DNA of 64,000 nucleotides, from NCBI GenBank assembly GCA_035519135.1, contig DATIWX010000130.1, positions 124,001-188,000 of the forward strand, read 5' to 3'. The stretch comes from VBDM01 sp035519135 (GTDB taxonomy: Bacteria > Pseudomonadota > Gammaproteobacteria > Burkholderiales > SG8-39). Positions 32,823 to 41,337 of the stretch are shown here, piece by piece. The position numbers and the translations under genes were made by a program. Below the pieces are notes generated by a model. That model saw only the letters and a list, made by a program, of their open reading frames with translations. It did no database searches and had not been told where the DNA came from. The stretch's first letter is position 1. Every line of letters starts with the position of its first letter.

Positions 32823-34025
32823 ATGCGCATCAGCACAACGACGATCTTCGACCTGGGCGTAGCCGGGCTGCAGCGCAACCAGGCCAACGCGGTGAAGACC
32901 CAGCAGCAGCTTTCCACCGGCCGCAGGATCCTCACGCCGGCGGACGATCCGATCGCCTCGGCGCAGGCTTTGCAGGTCTCGCAGGCCGACGGCGTCAACA
33001 CCCAGCTCGGAGTCAATCGCAGCCAGGCACAGTCCCAGCTCCAGGTATCGGAGGCCTCGCTCAAGCAGGTGGGCGACCTGATCCAGAGCATCCGCGAGCG
33101 CGCGGTGGCCGCCGGCGACGGCGCGCTCAGCGGCTCGGACCTGAAGAGCATCGCGGCGGACGTGAGCGCCATGTACGAGGAGCTGATCGGGGTCGGCAAC
33201 GCCACCGACGGCGGGGGCAACTACCTGTTCTCCGGCTTTCAGGGGTCGACGCAGCCGTTCGTGCGCAACGCCGCGGGAACGGTGCAGTTCGTCGGCGACG
33301 ACGGCCAGCGCCTGGCGCAGGTCGGCGCCTCGCGCCAGGTCGCCTCGAACGTATCCGGGGCCGACGTCTTCGAGCGCATGCGCACCGGCAACGGCACGTT
33401 TACCTGGGCCGCCGCGGGGGCAAACACGGGCTCGGGCATCATCGGGCCGGGTACGGTCGTCAACCCGGCCCTGGTGACCGGCCACAACTACCAGATCACG
33501 TTCACCGTGGCCGCGGGCGCGACCACCTACGACGTCGTGGACACGACCACCGCGACTCCGGTGCTCGCCGCACAGCCCTACGCGGCACCGTCGACGGCGA
33601 TCGCTTTCGACGGCATCAGCGTGAACATCGAGGGGAGCCCGGCCAACGGCGACAGCTTCAGCGTATCCCCGAGCACCAGCCAGAGCATCTTCACCACGGT
33701 CCAGAATCTGGTCACGGCGCTCAACGGCAACGGCGGAACGCCGCTCGCCAACAATCTCGGGATCGCGCTCACGAACCTCGACCAGGCGCTCGACCAGGTG
33801 CTGGGCCAGCGCGCGCTGATCGGCTCGCATCTCAAGGAGATCGACGCGCTCAACTCGGCCGGGGACGATCTGGGTCTGCAATACAAGAGCCAGATCTCGA
33901 AGCTTCAGGATGTGGACTACGCCAAGGCGATCAGCGACCTGAACCTTGAGCAGACCAACCTGGAAGCGGCGCGGCAGTCCTTCCTGAAGATCACCCAGAC
34001 CACTCTGTTCGACTACCTGCGCTAG
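32823..34025 (+). CDS. flgL: Hook-filament junction protein FlgL (HAP3)
   Basis: A 400-residue flagellin-related protein with MRISTTTIFDLGVAGLQRNQ, QQQLSTGRRILTPADDPIAS and a C-terminal helical region ISDLNLEQTNLEAARQSFLK. It follows flgK by 7 nt. Its stop codon is inside a palindrome shared with the convergent fliR stop. Confidence 0.97.
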   Translation: MRISTTTIFDLGVAGLQRNQANAVKTQQQLSTGRRILTPADDPIASAQALQVSQADGVNTQLGVNRSQAQSQLQVSEASLKQVGDLIQSIRERAVAAGDGALSGSDLKSIAADVSAMYEELIGVGNATDGGGNYLFSGFQGSTQPFVRNAAGTVQFVGDDGQRLAQVGASRQVASNVSGADVFERMRTGNGTFTWAAAGANTGSGIIGPGTVVNPALVTGHNYQITFTVAAGATTYDVVDTTTATPVLAAQPYAAPSTAIAFDGISVNIEGSPANGDSFSVSPSTSQSIFTTVQNLVTALNGNGGTPLANNLGIALTNLDQALDQVLGQRALIGSHLKEIDALNSAGDDLGLQYKSQISKLQDVDYAKAISDLNLEQTNLEAARQSFLKITQTTLFDYLR

Positions 34026-34031
34026 CGCAGG
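34016..34031. terminator. Perfect palindrome spanning both flgL and fliR stop codons
   Basis: CCTGCGCTAGCGCAGG is a perfect 16-bp palindrome. Its central CTAG provides the TAG of flgL on the plus strand (34023-34025) and the TAG of fliR on the minus strand (34022-34024). RNA from either strand could fold into a 6-bp GC-rich hairpin, so it may act as a compact two-way terminator, though no T tract follows. Confidence 0.5.
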
Positions 34032-34810
34032 GCCGGCGCCGCGAGGGGCTCGAGCATCATGCGCAGGCCCTCGTCGAAAGCCTGAACCAGCACCGGTCCG
34101 AGCGCCGGCAGCGAAACGCCGAGCACCAGCCAGCCGACCAGGATCGTCACGGGGAAGCCGACCGCGAAAAGATTGAGCTGGGGCGCGGCGCGCGTGAGGA
34201 TGCCGAGCGCGACGTTGGTGATCAGCAGCGCCACGACCACGGGCAGCGCGAGCATCAGCCCCGAGACGAAGATCTTGCCGCCCCATTGCGCCATGGTCAT
34301 CCAGGCCTCGCCGCCCGGGAGCGCAGCCCCGATCGGCACCACGCGGAAGCTCTCGCCGAGCACCGACAGCATCATGAGGTGGCCGTTGATCGAGAGAAAC
34401 ACGAGCGAGGCGAGCAGGCCCAGGAACTGGGCGATCACCGGGGTGTGCGCGGCGTGCAGGGGATCGAAGAAGGTGGCGAATCCCAGGCCCATCTGCAGCC
34501 CGACCAGCTCGCCCGCCACGTCCACCATGGTGAATACCATGCGCATCGCCAGGCCCATCACGGCGCCGATGACGATCTGCTGAACGAGTATTCCCATCCC
34601 CTCGGTGGACCAGGGCTCGACCTCCGGAAGCGCGCCCGCGAGAGGCGCGGCGGCGAGGGAGACCCCGAGCGCGAGCAGCACCTTGACGCGCGTCGGGACC
34701 CCGATGTTGCCGAGAATGGGTGCCGTCGTCACCAGCGCCGCAACCCGGGCGAGCGGCCAGATGAACCCCGCCAGGAAGGCGGAGAGCTGCGCGTAGGTGA
34801 AGCTGATCAC
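34022..34810 (-). CDS. fliR: Flagellar export gate protein FliR
   Basis: A 262-residue membrane protein with about six hydrophobic segments and family motifs such as FIWPLARVAALVTTAPILGN and the later GLQMGLGFATFFDP. FliP, FliQ and FliR form the export gate core. It is the last gene of the long minus-strand fliF-to-fliR block. Confidence 0.97.
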   Translation of the reverse strand: MISFTYAQLSAFLAGFIWPLARVAALVTTAPILGNIGVPTRVKVLLALGVSLAAAPLAGALPEVEPWSTEGMGILVQQIVIGAVMGLAMRMVFTMVDVAGELVGLQMGLGFATFFDPLHAAHTPVIAQFLGLLASLVFLSINGHLMMLSVLGESFRVVPIGAALPGGEAWMTMAQWGGKIFVSGLMLALPVVVALLITNVALGILTRAAPQLNLFAVGFPVTILVGWLVLGVSLPALGPVLVQAFDEGLRMMLEPLAAPALR

Positions 34811-34825
34811 GGCTGCGTCGCGGCC

Positions 34826-35095
34826 TCAGCCGATCATCAGCGGCAGGTTCTCGAGCAGGCGGCGCATGTAGTCGAGCAGGATCTGCAGCATCCAGGGTCC
34901 CGCCACCACCAGGGCCGCGAGCATGGCGAGCAGCTTGGGAATGAACGACAGTGTCATCTCGTTGATCTGAGTGGCCGCCTGGAACACGCTGACGAGCAGG
35001 CCGACCGCGAGCCCGGCGAGCAGCACCGGGGCGGCGACCAGTATGGTGACTTCCAGGGCCTGCTGGCCCAGCGTCATGACGCTTTCGGGGGTCAT
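34826..35095 (-). CDS. fliQ: Flagellar export gate protein FliQ
   Basis: An 89-residue protein with two membrane helices (MTPESVMTLGQQALEVTILV at the start, QAATQINEMTLSFIPK between them). The ATG at 35095 overlaps the fliP stop by 4 nt and gives the standard FliQ length; the longer upstream frame is not needed. Confidence 0.97.
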   Translation of the reverse strand: MTPESVMTLGQQALEVTILVAAPVLLAGLAVGLLVSVFQAATQINEMTLSFIPKLLAMLAALVVAGPWMLQILLDYMRRLLENLPLMIG

Positions 35096-35847
35096 GGCAC
35101 GAAGCTCTGTGCCAGCGAGCCGATCAGGAGATGCCATCCGTCGACCAGTACGAACAGCATCAGCTTGAACGGCAGCGAGATGATGACCGGCGACAGCATC
35201 ATCATGCCCATCGACATCAGCACGCTCGACACCACCATGTCGATGATCAGGAAGGGAATGAAGATGAGGAACGCGATCTGGAAAGCGGTTTTCAGCTCAC
35301 TCGTCACGAAGGCGGGCATCAGGACCCTCAGCGGCACCTGATCGGCTTCGGCGACAGGCTCGGTCCTCGACAGTCGCATGAACAGGGCGAGATCGCTTTC
35401 CCGGGTCTGCTTCAGCATGAACTGCTTCACCGGCACGCTGCCGCGCTCGAGAGCCTGCGTCGTGCTGATCTTGTTTTCGGAGAAGGGCACGTAGGCCTCG
35501 TCGTGGATGCGGTCGAACACCGGGGCCATCACGAAGAAAGTCAGGAACAGCGCCAGGCCGAGGAGCACCTGATTGGGCGGGGCGGTGGGCGTGCCCAGCG
35601 CCTGCCTGAGGAGCGAGAGGACGATGATGATGCGCGTGAAGCCGGTCATCATCAGGAACATGGCGGGGAGCAGCGTGAGCGAGGTGAGCAGCAGCAGCGT
35701 CTGCACGCTGAGCGAATAGGTCTGGGCCCCGCCCGGACCCTGGCTCGCCGTGATCACGTTCAATCCGCCGACCTGGGCGCAGGCCGTGCCCGCGAAGAGC
35801 AGGGCGACGACACCGAGCGCCGCGGCGCGGAATCGGGAATCAAGCAC
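35092..35847 (-). CDS. fliP: Flagellar export gate protein FliP
   Basis: A 251-residue protein with a cleavable signal sequence (MLDSRFRAAALGVVALLFAG, then TACA), two N-terminal helices with MFLMMTGFTRIIIVLSLLRQ and TPTAPPNQVLLGLALFLTFF, and C-terminal helices with FLIIDMVVSSVLMSMGMMML. It overlaps fliQ at its stop and fliO by 8 nt at its start. Confidence 0.98.
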   Translation of the reverse strand: MLDSRFRAAALGVVALLFAGTACAQVGGLNVITASQGPGGAQTYSLSVQTLLLLTSLTLLPAMFLMMTGFTRIIIVLSLLRQALGTPTAPPNQVLLGLALFLTFFVMAPVFDRIHDEAYVPFSENKISTTQALERGSVPVKQFMLKQTRESDLALFMRLSRTEPVAEADQVPLRVLMPAFVTSELKTAFQIAFLIFIPFLIIDMVVSSVLMSMGMMMLSPVIISLPFKLMLFVLVDGWHLLIGSLAQSFVP

Positions 35848-36256
35848 GATGGGAATCCTTCACCGCGCGCTTGAGCCACTGTGCGAAGCTGTGCGGAACC
35901 GGAGCCGCCGGGGCGCGGGGCGCGCCTTCCGGCCGCGCCATGGCGTGCAGCGGGCTGACCCGCCCTGGCGCGACGCCCAGCACCAGCCAGGTGTTCTCGA
36001 CCTCGACCACGACAACGCGCTCGCGCTGCCCGACGGCCGCGCCGCCGCGAACCTTGACCAGGCCGTCGGACTGACCCGGCGTCACGCCCAGCCTGCGCGC
36101 CAGCCAGGCGGCGCCCACCACCATCGCGAGCACCACGCCCAGTCCGAGCGACACCTGCAGCAGGCTGCCCAATCCGGGGCTCGAGGCGGCGTCCGCCGCC
36201 ATGGCGCAGACCGGCGCCGCGCCGAGCGCGAGCGCCGCAAGGACGCGGCTCACCAT
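35840..36256 (-). CDS. fliO: Flagellar export accessory protein FliO
   Basis: A 138-residue protein with an N-terminal hydrophobic signal, one membrane helix (LLQVSLGLGVVLAMVVGAAW) and a small cytoplasmic domain with VRGGAAVGQRERVVVVEVEN, the usual FliO core. FliO assists assembly of the FliP ring. It overlaps both fliN and fliP. Confidence 0.94.
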   Translation of the reverse strand: MVSRVLAALALGAAPVCAMAADAASSPGLGSLLQVSLGLGVVLAMVVGAAWLARRLGVTPGQSDGLVKVRGGAAVGQRERVVVVEVENTWLVLGVAPGRVSPLHAMARPEGAPRAPAAPVPHSFAQWLKRAVKDSHRA

Positions 36257-36657
36257 CGCTTGAGCCTCCTCATGCGCTCCGACGGGGTGATGATGTCGGT
36301 CAGCCGGATGCCGAACTTGTCGTTGACTACCACCACCTCGCCCTGGGCGATCAGGCAGCCGTTCACCAGCACGTCCATCGGCTCGCCCGCAAGGCCGTCG
36401 AGTTCCACCACCGAGCCCTGCGCAAGCTGCAACAGGCTGCGGATCGCGATCTTGGTGCGGCCGAGCTCCACAGTGAGCTGGACAGGGATGTCCAGGATCA
36501 TGTCGATCTCGTTGTGCCCTTCGGACTCCCGTTTCTGATCCGCGAGTTGCCCGAACAGGGGCACGGGATTCGGTCCCGCTCCCGCGGCCTGCTGCTCGGC
36601 CATCGCCGCGGACCAGTCGTCCCCGGTAACCGCTTTCTCCACCTTGGCTTCAGACAT
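36250..36657 (-). CDS. fliN: Motor switch protein FliN
   Basis: A 135-residue protein with the SpoA domain at the C-terminus (DIPVQLTVELGRTKIAIRSL, QGSVVELDGLAGEPMDVLVN, GEVVVVNDKFGIRLTDII). FliN forms the bottom of the C ring with FliM. It overlaps the fliO start by 7 nt, while fliM lies 37 nt upstream. Confidence 0.97.
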   Translation of the reverse strand: MSEAKVEKAVTGDDWSAAMAEQQAAGAGPNPVPLFGQLADQKRESEGHNEIDMILDIPVQLTVELGRTKIAIRSLLQLAQGSVVELDGLAGEPMDVLVNGCLIAQGEVVVVNDKFGIRLTDIITPSERMRRLKRW

Positions 36658-36694
36658 CGAATTCTCCTTTGCTCGCGTGTTCGGCGTTCGGAAA

Positions 36695-37723
36695 CTATGC
36701 GTGCTCGGCCGTCTTCGGAGACGGCAGCAAAGGCGGCGGATCGTCCGCCGCCGCGTGATTGATAAGGCGCAGCACCTGGAGCGCGTACTGGCCGTTGAAG
36801 GCGCCGTACTTGCATTCCATGACCGGGACGCCGTCGATGTCCCCGACGACGGCTTCCGGAATGTCGACGTTGATCACGTCGCCGGTCTTGAGCGCGAGCA
36901 CCTGCTCGAGCGTGAGCGTCGAATGGCACAGATTGGCGACGAGCTGCACTTCCGCGGACTGAACCTGTTTGGAGAGCATGCGCAGCCAGCGCCGGTCGAG
37001 CTCCATCTGCTCGCCCTGCACGCTGCTGAACAAGGTGTCGCGTATCGGCTCGAGCATTGCGTAGGGCATGCACAGGTGGATCGCGCCGGTGGCGTCGCTG
37101 CCGAAGTCGATGGTGAACGTGGTCGTGACCACCACTTCGTTCGGGGTGGCGATGTTGGCGAACTGCGTATTCATTTCGGCGCGCACGAATTCGAATTTCA
37201 GCGGATGAACCGGCGCCCAGGATTTCTCCAAGTTCTCGAAGACGACCTCCAGCAGCCGCTGGATGATCCGCTGCTCGGTGGGGGTGAATTCGCGGCCTTC
37301 GATCCTGGCATGGAAGCGCCCGTCGCCGCCGAAGAGGCTGTCGATGATCAGGAAGACCAGGGTTGGCTCGAAGATCAGCAGGGCGCTGCCCCGCAGGGGC
37401 TTGACGTGCATGACGTTGAGGTTGGTCGGGACAACCAGGTTGCGGATGAACTCGCTGTACTTCTGGGTACGCACCGGGCTCACCGCGATTTCGGCCGTGC
37501 GCCGCATGAAATTGAACAAGCCGATGCGCATCAGCCTCGCGAAGCGCTCGTTGATGATCTCGAACGTGGGCATTCGCCCGCGAACGATGCGCTCCTGCTT
37601 GGCGAGGTTGTAGGGACGGGGCGCCTTCGGGTCGGTCGCGCCGGCTTTCTCCTCCTCGGCCTCGCCGGTGACGCCGCGCAGCAGCGCGTCGACTTCGTCC
37701 TGGGTCAGGAATTCCTTCGCCAT
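36695..37723 (-). CDS. fliM: Motor switch protein FliM
   Basis: A 342-residue protein. The N-terminal CheY-binding peptide is EFLTQDEVDALLRGVTGE; the middle CheC-like domain has TFEIINERFARLMRIGLFNF and a GGDGR motif; the C-terminal SpoA domain contains LTLEQVLALKTGDVINVDIP. It receives CheY-P and transmits it to FliG. It follows fliL by 2 nt. Confidence 0.98.
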   Translation of the reverse strand: MAKEFLTQDEVDALLRGVTGEAEEEKAGATDPKAPRPYNLAKQERIVRGRMPTFEIINERFARLMRIGLFNFMRRTAEIAVSPVRTQKYSEFIRNLVVPTNLNVMHVKPLRGSALLIFEPTLVFLIIDSLFGGDGRFHARIEGREFTPTEQRIIQRLLEVVFENLEKSWAPVHPLKFEFVRAEMNTQFANIATPNEVVVTTTFTIDFGSDATGAIHLCMPYAMLEPIRDTLFSSVQGEQMELDRRWLRMLSKQVQSAEVQLVANLCHSTLTLEQVLALKTGDVINVDIPEAVVGDIDGVPVMECKYGAFNGQYALQVLRLINHAAADDPPPLLPSPKTAEHA

Positions 37724-37725
37724 GG

Positions 37726-38376
37726 CTACTGGATGATGAAATTGGTGAACAGCACGCTGAGCACGGGTCCGTCCGGCGCGGGCTCCTGAGCGGGCGCGGC
37801 GGGCGGCGCGGCGTCGCCGCCGGCCTTACCCTCGGACGGCGCCGCGGTTTCAGGCGCCTTCGCCGCGGGTGCCGCAGCTCCGGGGTTGAGAATCTGATTC
37901 ACCTGCGCGGCGATCTGGTTGGCGAGCGCCTGTTTGCCTTCCACGGATGTCAGCTCGGAGGCGCGCTTGCTCGAAAGCAGCAACAGAAGGCGGCTGCGCA
38001 CCTCGGGCATCTGCTGCTTGATCGCCTGTTCGACGGCCGGATCGCCGACCTTGAGAGACAGCGTGGTCTGGAGGTAGCGGTCGCCCGACTCCGGTTGCAG
38101 ATTGACCGTGAAGGTCTCCAGCGGCACGAAGATCACCTGCTTGGGTTTTTCGATCTTCGCCTTGGGAGGAGCGGCGGCCGCCTCGGCCGGGCTCTTCGGC
38201 CTGGCGAGGTACCAGGCGGTGCCGCCGGCCGCGGCCAGAACCAGCGTCGTCGCAGCCGCGATGATCGCGATCAGCTTGCGCCGCGTGGGCTTGACCGCGG
38301 GGAACGGCTGCGCGGGCTGGGCTTCCGGCTTCTTGTCCTTGGTCTCGGGCTTGGGTACGGGCTTGGGGGCGGCCAT
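37726..38376 (-). CDS. fliL: Flagellar stator-associated protein FliL
   Basis: A 216-residue inner-membrane protein: a basic proline-rich N-terminus, one membrane helix (LIAIIAAATTLVLAAAGGTAWYL, about residues 36-58) and a periplasmic domain with FVPLETFTVNLQ, YLQTTLSLKV and the C-terminal VLSVLFTNFIIQ. About 40 Ala/Pro/Glu-rich residues are inserted before the last strand, beyond the usual FliL core. FliL surrounds stator units and increases torque. I chose the ATG at 38376 for its better distance from GAGG; 38382 is the alternative. Confidence 0.95.
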   Translation of the reverse strand: MAAPKPVPKPETKDKKPEAQPAQPFPAVKPTRRKLIAIIAAATTLVLAAAGGTAWYLARPKSPAEAAAAPPKAKIEKPKQVIFVPLETFTVNLQPESGDRYLQTTLSLKVGDPAVEQAIKQQMPEVRSRLLLLLSSKRASELTSVEGKQALANQIAAQVNQILNPGAAAPAAKAPETAAPSEGKAGGDAAPPAAPAQEPAPDGPVLSVLFTNFIIQ

Positions 38377-38415
38377 GCTCATCTACCTCGCATATAGGAT
38401 CACGTTCACCGCTGC

Positions 38416-39456
38416 CTAGGCGAAGGTATCGACCAGGCCGACGCCGGCGCGAGCCGGAGAAGCCGCAGTCGCGCCCTCGACGCGCTCGCCGCTGTCCGCG
38501 GACGCGTCGCGCTCCGACCGGGATCCGCCGGGATCGCCGGGTTGCCGGAACGACTCGGCGCTCACCGTGGTCTGGCCGAGCGTGATGCCGCTTCCGGCAA
38601 GCATGTCGCGCAACTGCGGCATCGCTGCTTCGATCGCCTCGCGCACCGCGCCGTGCGGAGAGGCGAACGCCACGTTCGCCTGCCCGCCGTCCCCGGCGCC
38701 GAGCGTGAGCTTGATCTCCAGCGGTCCGAGCTCGGGCGGATTGAGCCGGATCTCGGCGGTGCTGTGTTCGCTGTTGGCCATCCACACCAGGGTCTTTCCC
38801 AGATCGGCGTTCCATTCCTGGGCACGCAGCGGCGTACGGATCTCCGCGGCTGCAGCCGGCAGATGCGGCTGCTGCGCGGCGTGGGCTGCGAGCGGCAGGA
38901 CGGGAGCGGCGTTCGCAGCGTCCGTGGCAGGGGTTTCGCCCGCGCCGTGCACCGGGTCCGCCGGAACCGGAATCAGAGGCTGCGCGTGCGCAGCCGGCTC
39001 TGCGGCGCGCACCAGCACCTCGGCCTGAATCCCGCGGCCAGGCGCCTGCGCGGCATCGGCCGCGCCCGCGGGTGCCCGCAATGTCTTCTTCGCCGGCTCC
39101 ATGGCGCTCGACGGGATCGCGCCGATCTCCGCGTCCGTATTCGCGGTGGCCGTGGCAGCCGGAGCGAGCGGCGGCGAAACGGGCAGACCGATGACGGTAA
39201 GAAAGAGCGCGACGGGATCGGGCGGGTCGGACTCCGGCGACTCGCCCTTGTGCCGCGGCGCCGCCGACGCGGCCTCGCCCGCCTCCAGCGCGGGGTCGGG
39301 AGCGGAAGGCGCCACGACGCCGAGGCCCGCTGCGAGAATCTGGGAGAAGGCGTCGCCCGCTGCGTCCGCGGCGGAGGGCTGCGCGCCGGGGGCAGGGGAT
39401 GCGGCGGGCTGCGGGACGCCCGTGGGCTGCGGCAGAGTGGGGATCGGCAGGTCCAT
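38416..39456 (-). CDS. fliK: Hook-length control protein FliK
   Basis: A 346-residue protein with a long Ala/Pro-rich variable N-terminal part, the ruler region, and the conserved FliK C-terminal domain (WMANSEHSTAEIRLNPPELG, PLEIKLTLGAGDGGQANVAF, LRDMLAGSGITLGQTTVS). It measures hook length and triggers the FlhB switch. The ATG at 39456 leaves 7 nt after fliJ; the ATG at 39495 would overlap fliJ and add 13 residues. Its presumed target FlhB has an NPTR cleavage site here. Confidence 0.94.
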   Translation of the reverse strand: MDLPIPTLPQPTGVPQPAASPAPGAQPSAADAAGDAFSQILAAGLGVVAPSAPDPALEAGEAASAAPRHKGESPESDPPDPVALFLTVIGLPVSPPLAPAATATANTDAEIGAIPSSAMEPAKKTLRAPAGAADAAQAPGRGIQAEVLVRAAEPAAHAQPLIPVPADPVHGAGETPATDAANAAPVLPLAAHAAQQPHLPAAAAEIRTPLRAQEWNADLGKTLVWMANSEHSTAEIRLNPPELGPLEIKLTLGAGDGGQANVAFASPHGAVREAIEAAMPQLRDMLAGSGITLGQTTVSAESFRQPGDPGGSRSERDASADSGERVEGATAASPARAGVGLVDTFA

Positions 39457-39463
39457 GGCGGGT

Positions 39464-39898
39464 CTAGTGCTTGCGGGCGGTGTGGGCGAATTCATCGTGC
39501 TCGCGCTGCTCGCGCTTGCGCTCGGTGACGCGCTCGGCCTGCTGCCGCCGCTGGTCGAGCGCGTCGAAGGATTTCAGGCGGCGGCTCGCCGCGTGCCACA
39601 GCGTGCGGTGCTCCTCGACGGCGACATGCTGCCGCGCGACGACCTGGTGCTGCTGCTCGATGGCGTCGTCGAGCTTGTGCAGGAACGCGTGGTAATTGCT
39701 CCACGCGCTGCGGTCCAGGCCCTTTCGCGCCGCATCGTCGAAACGCAGCATGTACTCCTTGCGGTACTCGAGCAGCAGGCGCAGCTTGCCGAGCTCTTCC
39801 TCCTCGTGGGAGCGCGACACGCCCAGGGAGCGTGCTGCGACGTCGCTCTTGGAGCGCGCCAGCTCGATCAATTGCTGCAGAGTCTTCTTGGGGGGCAT
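39464..39898 (-). CDS. fliJ: Flagellar export protein FliJ
   Basis: A 144-residue protein predicted to be one long antiparallel coiled coil (LIELARSKSDVAARSLGVSR through REQREHDEFAHTA). FliJ links the FliI ATPase to FlhA. Size, helical character and place between fliI and fliK fit. The ATG at 39898 is 17 nt after the fliI stop. Confidence 0.94.
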   Translation of the reverse strand: MPPKKTLQQLIELARSKSDVAARSLGVSRSHEEEELGKLRLLLEYRKEYMLRFDDAARKGLDRSAWSNYHAFLHKLDDAIEQQHQVVARQHVAVEEHRTLWHAASRRLKSFDALDQRRQQAERVTERKREQREHDEFAHTARKH

Positions 39899-39915
39899 GT
39901 GGACGTCTCCGGGAA

Positions 39916-41337
39916 TCAGTCGGCCTGCGCGGACGCCGTCGAGAACAGGGACAGCAGGTCTGCGACACTCGCGCCGTGCTCGGCGCGCTGGTGCATGTCC
40001 TGGCGAAGAAAAGCCTGAAGGCGCGGAAACATCTCGATGGCGCGATCGACCGCCGGATCGCTCCCCGCCACGTAGGCGCCCACGCTGATCAGGTCGCGGT
40101 TGCGCTGGTAGAGCGCGTAGGTCGAGCGGAACTGGCGCACGGCTTCCATCTGCGCCGGCTTGAGCAGCGCGCCGAGGACGCGGCTGATCGATCCCTCGAG
40201 GTCGATCGCCGGGTAGTGGCCGGCGTCGGCGAGCTGGCGCGACAGTACCACCTGTCCGTCGAGAATCGCGCGGGCGGCGTCGGCGACGGGATCCTGCTGA
40301 TCGTCGCCTTCCATCAGAACGGTATAGAAGGCGGTGATCGACCCGAGGCCGTTCAGGCCGTTGCCGGCGCGCTCGACGAGCTTGGGCAGCCTGGCGAACA
40401 CCGAGGGCGAGTAGCCGCGCGTTGCGGGCGGCTCGCCGATGGCGAGGGCGATTTCGCGGTGCGCCATGGCGTAGCGGGTCAGCGAGTCCATGATGAGGAG
40501 CACATGCTTGCCGCGGTCGCGGAAATACTCCGCCACGGCTGTCGCGTAGGCCGCCCCGTGAATGCGATGCAAGGGTGAAGTGTCCGCGGGCGCGGCGATC
40601 ACGACCGAGCGGCGCATCCCTTCCTCCCCCAGGATCTGCTCGATGAATTCCTTTACTTCGCGTCCGCGCTCGCCGATCAGGCCGACTATCGTGACGTCCG
40701 CGCTGGTGTAGCGCGCCATCATGCCGAGGAGGACGCTCTTGCCGACGCCGCTGCCGGAAAACAGGCCCATGCGTTGCCCGCGTCCCACCGTCAGCAGCCC
40801 GTTGATCGCGCGCACTCCGACATCGAGCACGCTGTCGATCGGCGAGCGCTCCAGCGGGTTGATGGGGCGGCTGTACAAGGGCGCGCTTTGCTCGGCATGG
40901 AGCGGGCCCTTCTCGTCGAGCGGGTGTCCGTTTCCGTCGAGCACCCTGCCGAGAAGACTCTCTCCCACCGGAATCTGCTTGGCCCGGTCGACCGCGCGCC
41001 GGTAGGGGTTGAACGCCGCGCGCAGCCGCGGCAGCGCCGCCGGCAGCTCGGTGGGAAATACCTTGACTCCGGGCGCCAGGCCGTAGGCGTCCTCGGTCGG
41101 CATCAGAAACAGCCGGTCGCCGGAGAAGCCCACGACCTCGGCGCTGACGATGTGTCCGTTGGGCAGGGAGATGCTGCAGCCGTGGCCCACCGGCAGCTGC
41201 AGGCCGGCCGCTTCCATTACCAGGCCTGCGGCGCGGGTCAGGTGTCCGTTGACGCGAAACGGCGAAGCGATGCCGACGGCTTCGCCGCAGCGTTCCACAT
41301 AATCCGACCAGCGATGGCGGGCGGGGGCGGCGCTCAC
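39916..41337 (-). CDS. fliI: Flagellum-specific ATPase FliI
   Basis: A 473-residue ATPase of the F1-beta type, with Walker A GLFSGSGVGKSVLLG, IGERGREVKEFIEQIL, and Walker B VLLIMDSLTRYAMAHREIAL. It forms the hexamer that feeds substrates to the export gate together with FliH and FliJ. Its start overlaps the fliH stop by 4 nt. Confidence 0.98.
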   Translation of the reverse strand: MSAAPARHRWSDYVERCGEAVGIASPFRVNGHLTRAAGLVMEAAGLQLPVGHGCSISLPNGHIVSAEVVGFSGDRLFLMPTEDAYGLAPGVKVFPTELPAALPRLRAAFNPYRRAVDRAKQIPVGESLLGRVLDGNGHPLDEKGPLHAEQSAPLYSRPINPLERSPIDSVLDVGVRAINGLLTVGRGQRMGLFSGSGVGKSVLLGMMARYTSADVTIVGLIGERGREVKEFIEQILGEEGMRRSVVIAAPADTSPLHRIHGAAYATAVAEYFRDRGKHVLLIMDSLTRYAMAHREIALAIGEPPATRGYSPSVFARLPKLVERAGNGLNGLGSITAFYTVLMEGDDQQDPVADAARAILDGQVVLSRQLADAGHYPAIDLEGSISRVLGALLKPAQMEAVRQFRSTYALYQRNRDLISVGAYVAGSDPAVDRAIEMFPRLQAFLRQDMHQRAEHGASVADLLSLFSTASAQAD

